Below, in pieces: positions 59,603 through 64,000 of a DNA stretch of 64,000 bases. This stretch comes from JAJECS01 sp965219705 (lineage in GTDB: Bacteria; Chloroflexota; UBA11872). The position numbers and the translations under genes were made by a program. Each line of letters starts with the position of its first letter. Positions within the stretch are counted from its first letter, which is position 1. The stretch covers positions 1-64,000 of the forward strand of contig OZ244789.1 in the NCBI GenBank assembly GCA_965219705.1. Direction: 5' to 3'. The notes under the pieces were generated by a model, which ran no database searches, was not told the origin of the DNA, and worked only from the letters and a program-made list of their open reading frames with translations.

Positions 59603-60214
59603 GTGTCCAACCTAACCGCGCGCCCGCTCACCGTCCGCCCGCTGGAGCCGACGGCGTTCCGCCCGTTCGGCGCGGTCATCGCGCCGGAGACGGCCGACGC
59701 GCCAAGCCTGAACCGCTCGCCGGGCAACCTCGGCTTTCTCTGGGTGCACAAGGAGCTCGAGTTCCCCAAAGCGGCCCATATGTGCAGCCTGCGCTACTAC
59801 TACCGCGGCAACCGCTGCGAGTTCCTGCAGAAGCACCCCGGCAGCACCGTCACGCTCATCCCCGTCAGCGGCGTGAGCGCGATTGTGGTTGCCCCGGACG
59901 ACGCGCGCGGCGGCCCGGACGTAGATGCCGCCCAGGCCTTTCTGCTTGAGCCGGGGCGCGGCGCCGTGCTGCACCGCGGCGTGTGGCTGCGCTATGCCTA
60001 TCCGCTGGGGCGCTTCGCCGACTTCGCCTACGTCACCCAGCGCGTGGACCCCGCCACGGCCAACGTGAGCGACGACGTGGTGCGAGTGAATCTGGACACC
60101 GAGTTGGGTCTGGTGTTCGACCTGGTCTTCGACGTGCCAACCGGCGAGGACTACGCCCACACCCCAAGCGGCGCGCTGGCCGCGGGACCCGAGCGCAGCC
60201 CGCCGCACGCTTAG
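59603..60214 (+). CDS. Ureidoglycolate lyase (AllA) family protein
   Basis: 203-residue cupin-like protein of the AllA family. AllA converts ureidoglycolate to glyoxylate and urea in purine/allantoin breakdown. Landmarks are LEPTAFRPFGAVI at the N-terminus, the HPGSTVTLIPVSG strand, FLLEPGRGAVLHRGVWLRYAYPLG and a closing DLVFDVP. No other allantoin genes are in the window, so a related lyase activity is also possible. GTG 59603 follows GAGAGG by 6 bases. It is 42 bases before the next oxidoreductase and probably on the same transcript. Confidence 0.8.
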   Translation: MSNLTARPLTVRPLEPTAFRPFGAVIAPETADAPSLNRSPGNLGFLWVHKELEFPKAAHMCSLRYYYRGNRCEFLQKHPGSTVTLIPVSGVSAIVVAPDDARGGPDVDAAQAFLLEPGRGAVLHRGVWLRYAYPLGRFADFAYVTQRVDPATANVSDDVVRVNLDTELGLVFDLVFDVPTGEDYAHTPSGALAAGPERSPPHA

Positions 60215-60256
60215 CGGCGCGTACACTCGCGCGCACCGTCGGCCGGGACCGCTCAG

Positions 60257-61282
60257 ATGCTGCAAATCGGGCTCATCGGATTGGGCCGCATCGCCGAGGC
60301 GCACCTGAAGGGCCTCGATTTACTCGAAGCCGAAGGTCTCGCCCGCTGCGTGGCCGGCGCCGAGCCTGTCGCCGAGCGACGCGAGGAGCGCCGCAAGTCC
60401 TTTGGCATTCCCAAGGTCTACGCCAATCACCGCGACCTGCTGGCCGACCCCGACGTCGAGGCCGTGGGCATCCTCTTGCCGCATCACCTGCATGCCGGCG
60501 TGACCATCGAATCCCTCGACGCCGGCAAGCACGTGCTGCTCGAAAAACCCATGGCCGTGACGATGGACGAGTGCGATCGCATGATCGAGGCCGAAGCGCG
60601 CAGCGGACGGCTGCTGCAAATTGGCCTCACCGGCCAATATCGACCAGCGTTGCGCACGGCACGGAACTTTCTGGATACCAACGCACTCGGTCCCGTCATC
60701 CAGGTGCTGGCGCTCGTGAGCGCCAAGCTGCCCTATGAGCGCCTCAACCGCGGTTTTCGCACCCGCTCCAAGGGCGGCGGCGAGTGGATGGGCGACGGCG
60801 TCCACATGGTCGACTGGGTCACGCATCTCATCGGCACCAAGGCCGTCTCGGTCAAAGCGGTGCTTGGAACAAACATGCACTACATGCACGGCGACGACAC
60901 CGCCGCGGCCCTGATTCAATACGCCAACGGAGTCGCCGGCGTCGTGATCCTGGTGGCCAACTCGCGCGGGCCCCAAGACACCGCCTCTATCGACGTCCAC
61001 GGCACGCAGGGGCGACTGCAGGTGCACTTTGACACCGCCGAGTATCCGGGCGGCATGGTGCGGGTGGGCCAAGACGGCGCCTGGCGCGACCTGGCGATCG
61101 AGCCCATCAACGACTTCGCCGAGCAGTACCGCGACTTTGTCAGAGCGATCGCGACCAACGACCGGCCGCCGGCGAGCAGCGCGTATGGTCGGCACATCAT
61201 GGAGATCCTGTTCGCGGCGGAGCGCTCGAGCGTCACCGGCCGCGAGGTTGTGTTGGAGCCGCTGGAGCGGGAGCCTTGGTAG
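60257..61282 (+). CDS. Gfo/Idh/MocA family oxidoreductase
   Basis: 341-residue NAD(P)-dependent oxidoreductase with canonical motifs: Rossmann GLIGLGRIAEAH, the lysine motif LEKPMAVT, and GGGEWMGDGVHMVDWVTHLIG in the substrate region with Asp and His in the usual places. It is the most typical of the five family members in the window. No strong ribosome site is seen before ATG 60257. It may be co-transcribed with the AllA-like gene. Substrate unknown. Confidence 0.88.
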   Translation: MLQIGLIGLGRIAEAHLKGLDLLEAEGLARCVAGAEPVAERREERRKSFGIPKVYANHRDLLADPDVEAVGILLPHHLHAGVTIESLDAGKHVLLEKPMAVTMDECDRMIEAEARSGRLLQIGLTGQYRPALRTARNFLDTNALGPVIQVLALVSAKLPYERLNRGFRTRSKGGGEWMGDGVHMVDWVTHLIGTKAVSVKAVLGTNMHYMHGDDTAAALIQYANGVAGVVILVANSRGPQDTASIDVHGTQGRLQVHFDTAEYPGGMVRVGQDGAWRDLAIEPINDFAEQYRDFVRAIATNDRPPASSAYGRHIMEILFAAERSSVTGREVVLEPLEREPW

Positions 61283-61358
61283 CGCCGTTCGGCGGCGCTC
61301 GGTGATAGCTCTTCCGATATCGCCCGCGCGATCCCGCTAGCATTGAAGACCTGCGGCT

Positions 61359-62576
61359 GTGCCGCATGGGAGGACTTCGCTGCCCATTCGCCGCTCCGCG
61401 GTATTCGTCGTCGCCTACTTGACGACCGCGCTGGTCGTGCTCCTGCTCGCGGCCATCGCCGTGGGCCTCGTGATCAGCCGGCCGGCCGCCGTTGTGGGCG
61501 CATGCACCATCCAGTCTGAATTCACGGCGGAGTGGCGCGACGAGCCCACCAATTGCCCCGACAGCGACCTCACCGACGCGGACCTAACCGGCGTGTTTCT
61601 GCGCGACGCCAACTTTGCCGGCGCGGACCTGTCCGGGGCCAACCTCAACGGCGCGGACCTCTGGTTCGCAAATTTCGAAGGCGCCACGCTGGACCGCGCC
61701 GACCTCTCGGACACAAATCTCTATGGAGCCACGTTTAGCCGTGCCCAGCTGATCGCCACCCGGTTCGACGGCGCCACCATGACCGGCGTGAGTCTCCGGG
61801 AAGCCGACCTGACCGGCGCGAGCTTGCGCAACGTCGATGCCTCCTGGATCGTGCTGCATAAGTCCGTCGCGACCGACGCCGTCATGGATAGCGCCAAGCT
61901 CACGCAAGCGCGCTTCTATGACGCCCACCTCCCCGGCGCCGATCTCAGCAATGCCGTGCTCACCAACGCCGTCATGATTCGCGTCGACTTGTCGGGCGGC
62001 GCGCTGCGCGGGGCCACGCTCATCAACACGGACATCTACGCCTCGAACCTGGCGCAGGCCCAGCTGAGCGGCATGCGGGTGTATGGGTCCGAGATCAGCC
62101 GCACCGACTTCAGTGGCGCGGTGCTCACCGACGCAATCGTATCGAGCACGCAACTCATGGGGTCTGACTTTTCCGGCTACGAGGAGTACGGCGTCAGCGC
62201 CAACCTGAGCGGCGCCAACTTGCGCGCCTCCAACTTTGACGACGCCGACTTCTCGCACGCCATCGTGGCCGATGCGCAGACGTTCGCCGTGGGCTTCCGC
62301 CGATCGAACCTCCAGCACGCCGACTTCAGCGGCGCGGAGCTGATCCGCGCATCGTTTACGGACGCCGACTTGCGCAGCGCCCAGTTCACCGGCGCTGACC
62401 TCTCTGGCGCGCGGTTGCAGGGCGCAAAGCTGCACGGCGCCGACCTGACGAACGCGAAGCTTACAGAGGCCGAGTTCACCGGCGCGGACTTGTCCGGCGC
62501 CGTGCTCGAGGGCGCGGACCTCACCGACGCCATCTTCAGCGAGCGGACGCGACCGGAAACCGGCGGCAGCCCCTAA
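61359..62576 (+). CDS. Membrane-anchored pentapeptide-repeat protein
   Basis: Up to 405 residues. One TM helix near the N-terminus (AVFVVAYLTTALVVLLLAAIAVGLVI) is followed by a short Cys-containing segment (two Cys, ACTIQ and TNCPD) and about 300 residues of A(D/N)LxX pentapeptide repeats that should form a right-handed quadrilateral helix outside the membrane. GTG 61359 is the only standard start. However, GGGAGGA (61368-61374) lies just before an in-frame CTG at 61380, so CTG may be used. A TAGCAT box at 61338 could be a -10. It converges with the next gene. Function unknown; DNA mimicry is known in the family but not supported here. Confidence 0.85.
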   Translation: MPHGRTSLPIRRSAVFVVAYLTTALVVLLLAAIAVGLVISRPAAVVGACTIQSEFTAEWRDEPTNCPDSDLTDADLTGVFLRDANFAGADLSGANLNGADLWFANFEGATLDRADLSDTNLYGATFSRAQLIATRFDGATMTGVSLREADLTGASLRNVDASWIVLHKSVATDAVMDSAKLTQARFYDAHLPGADLSNAVLTNAVMIRVDLSGGALRGATLINTDIYASNLAQAQLSGMRVYGSEISRTDFSGAVLTDAIVSSTQLMGSDFSGYEEYGVSANLSGANLRASNFDDADFSHAIVADAQTFAVGFRRSNLQHADFSGAELIRASFTDADLRSAQFTGADLSGARLQGAKLHGADLTNAKLTEAEFTGADLSGAVLEGADLTDAIFSERTRPETGGSP

Positions 62577-62602
62577 CGGCCCCGGCGCGGGCGCGTCCGA
62601 CG

Positions 62603-64000
62603 CTACCCCGGCGCGATGACCGTCATGTCCCAGCCGCCCAGGCGGTCCAGCGGCACCGTCCAGTCGCCCAGCGCGGGCTCGCCGGCGGCCATCCAGGCAG
62701 CGATCTCCTCGCGGTGACCCAGCCGCCGCAACGCGTTCCACATCGGTTGGAGATTGGCGCGTCCGCTGGGACCGGCGCAGTCCCAGAAGAAGAGATGGTC
62801 GGCCCCGGCGCCGTAGATCATGTGAGCCTTGCGCCGGAAATCCTCAGCGCTCATGTGGCGCGGCATCACGTTTGGCGCCAGGGTGCAGGCGGTGTCGCGG
62901 GTGGCTTCCACGAACGGCGCCAGCTGCTCGGGCGTTGACCAGGTGTCCTCGTCCGTGGGCATCGCCAGCGGCGCGGCGCTGTACGGAATGAGCGCGTCGA
63001 TAAGCCCCTCGCGCGCCCAGGCCGCACAGTCGACGCCGAAGAGCTCGTTCTCCGCGGCCAGCCCCTGCACGCAGGCTGAGACCTCGATGCGCCGCCGGCC
63101 CTGCTCGCGCGCAACCGCGTCCATTTCCTGCCGCACTCGACGCATGAACCCCGTGAGCACACCCGCGCGATAGGCCAACCACTCCGGATCGTCTTCGGGC
63201 AGCTCCCGCGGATCGGCGCCGTGGCTCGCAGCAAAGCCCTCGATCAGCGGCTGCTCGTAGAACAAGTACGGCGGGCGGCGGTTGAACAGCAGGCAAATGC
63301 CGTCGAGGTCGAACTGCGCCATCTCGCGCAGCGCCGCCAGGCAGTAGTCCTGCACCTGCGGAAACGCATAGGACATCCGCGGCAGCTCGCGCCCATCGCG
63401 GTCCAGGCAGCGCCATTCGGGATGCTCGTGGTAATACCCGTCCAGGTATTCCTGGTTCATCGGCGGCGGGTAGGCCCAGGCCGCGAGCCGGTAGGCGGCG
63501 TGGAACTCCATCCCTAGCTCGTGGGTGTGCTCCAGCGCCACCTGAAACGGATCGACGCCTTGCTCGTGAAAACTGCGCCAGCTCTCGGCGAGCAGGCGGT
63601 CGCCGACGCGCGGGAACATCTCGACCCCGTCCGCCGTGGCCGTGCGTCCGATTTTCGTGAAGTACCGCATCAAGTCACCCGCGCCGGACTCCCAGTACAT
63701 GCGGCTGAAGTCCGTGTCGCGATACGGCTCGATCTCGCGCCTGACTTCGTCGGCGGTCGTCATGCGGTAGACGTAGTGCGGCCCATGCGCGTCGTTGTGC
63801 GCCCACAGGCGGCGGTCGCGAGCCGAGCTGCGCTCACCGGCCAGCCGCTGGACCTCGTCCTCCGTCAGCGGCACCAGCTTCAAATAGGCAATGCGCGCCG
63901 AGCCCGACTGCACCGATCCCAGCCCATCGCCCGGATCGATGCGCCGGCGCAGTTGGGAGAACACCACCGTCTGGCCCGTGAGGTCGGCAACCTTCCAAAA
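62603..64000 (-). CDS. Glycoside hydrolase-like TIM-barrel protein, 5' end beyond window
   Basis: At least 465 residues; the reading frame continues without a stop to the right edge (edge residues read FWKVADLTGQTVVFSQ), so the N-terminus is missing. The first 70 residues look like the end of a beta-rich domain. The rest is a TIM barrel of the uncharacterised glycosyl-hydrolase-like type: YVYRMTTADEVRREIEPY, LGMEFHAAYRLAAWAYP, HPEWRCLDRDG and a late FFWDCAGPSG. Acidic catalytic residues cannot be assigned. A GTG at 63967 could be mistaken for the start. It converges with the pentapeptide-repeat gene (26-base gap). Confidence 0.7.
   Translation of the reverse strand, partial: FWKVADLTGQTVVFSQLRRRIDPGDGLGSVQSGSARIAYLKLVPLTEDEVQRLAGERSSARDRRLWAHNDAHGPHYVYRMTTADEVRREIEPYRDTDFSRMYWESGAGDLMRYFTKIGRTATADGVEMFPRVGDRLLAESWRSFHEQGVDPFQVALEHTHELGMEFHAAYRLAAWAYPPPMNQEYLDGYYHEHPEWRCLDRDGRELPRMSYAFPQVQDYCLAALREMAQFDLDGICLLFNRRPPYLFYEQPLIEGFAASHGADPRELPEDDPEWLAYRAGVLTGFMRRVRQEMDAVAREQGRRRIEVSACVQGLAAENELFGVDCAAWAREGLIDALIPYSAAPLAMPTDEDTWSTPEQLAPFVEATRDTACTLAPNVMPRHMSAEDFRRKAHMIYGAGADHLFFWDCAGPSGRANLQPMWNALRRLGHREEIAAWMAAGEPALGDWTVPLDRLGGWDMTVIAPG

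Overview
The window is GC-rich, densely packed bacterial chromosome. It most resembles a Chloroflexota genome of the marine or sponge-associated SAR202 / Dehalococcoidia-like type. This placement is inferred from three things: many enolase-superfamily, Gfo/Idh/MocA and TIM-barrel epimerase paralogues; hydantoinase A/B genes; and a Tat-type lipoprotein solute-binding protein whose linker carries EVIKEV repeats, a form common in Chloroflexota. No rRNA, tRNA, CRISPR array, integrase or transposase was seen.

Layout. 54-3705 is housekeeping: nadC, an HtrA-like lipoprotein protease and rarA. 3715-18206 is almost entirely minus strand. It holds an Asp-box beta-propeller, three TIM-barrel sugar isomerase-like genes plus an enolase-family dehydratase, two oligopeptide-type ABC ATPases translationally coupled to hydantoinase B and A, a 2-hydroxyacid dehydrogenase and a further TIM-barrel gene. 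18362-25663 has an oxidoreductase, a second 2-hydroxyacid dehydrogenase, an RraA-like aldolase coupled to a second hydantoinase B, an NTF2-like protein, an UlaG-like metallo-hydrolase and an L-rhamnonate-dehydratase-like enzyme. 25664-26176 is a repeat-filled gap with an almost exact 165-bp tandem duplication. 26177-30702 carries a DrrAB-like exporter and two more enolase-superfamily genes.

31135-49628 is the core sugar-acid and glycan region: Gfo/Idh/MocA oxidoreductases, a glycerol-1-phosphate-dehydrogenase-like enzyme, two DapA-family lyases, an HpcH/HpaI aldolase, an amidohydrolase, 2-hydroxyacid dehydrogenases, a sulfatase, a GH78-type rhamnosidase, a peptide/oligosaccharide-type solute-binding protein and a sialidase-like propeller. 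49888-51844 encodes the two Dpp/Opp-type permeases. 52083-57236 is a tandem set of four homologous Asp-box propeller proteins. 57270-61282 holds an epimerase, two oxidoreductases and an AllA-like lyase. The window ends with a membrane-anchored pentapeptide-repeat protein and a TIM-barrel hydrolase-like gene cut by the right edge.

How it fits together (inference): a Dpp-type importer brings in glycan- or amide-containing compounds. Rhamnosidase, sulfatase and propeller proteins, all without a visible signal peptide, would process them in the cytoplasm. The released sugars would be isomerised or oxidised by TIM-barrel epimerases and Gfo/Idh/MocA enzymes, dehydrated by enolase-superfamily enzymes, and cleaved by DapA-, HpcH- or RraA-type aldolases. 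Many genes overlap by ATGA or GTGA, indicating translational coupling. Short palindromic repeats recur in the gaps between transcription units.
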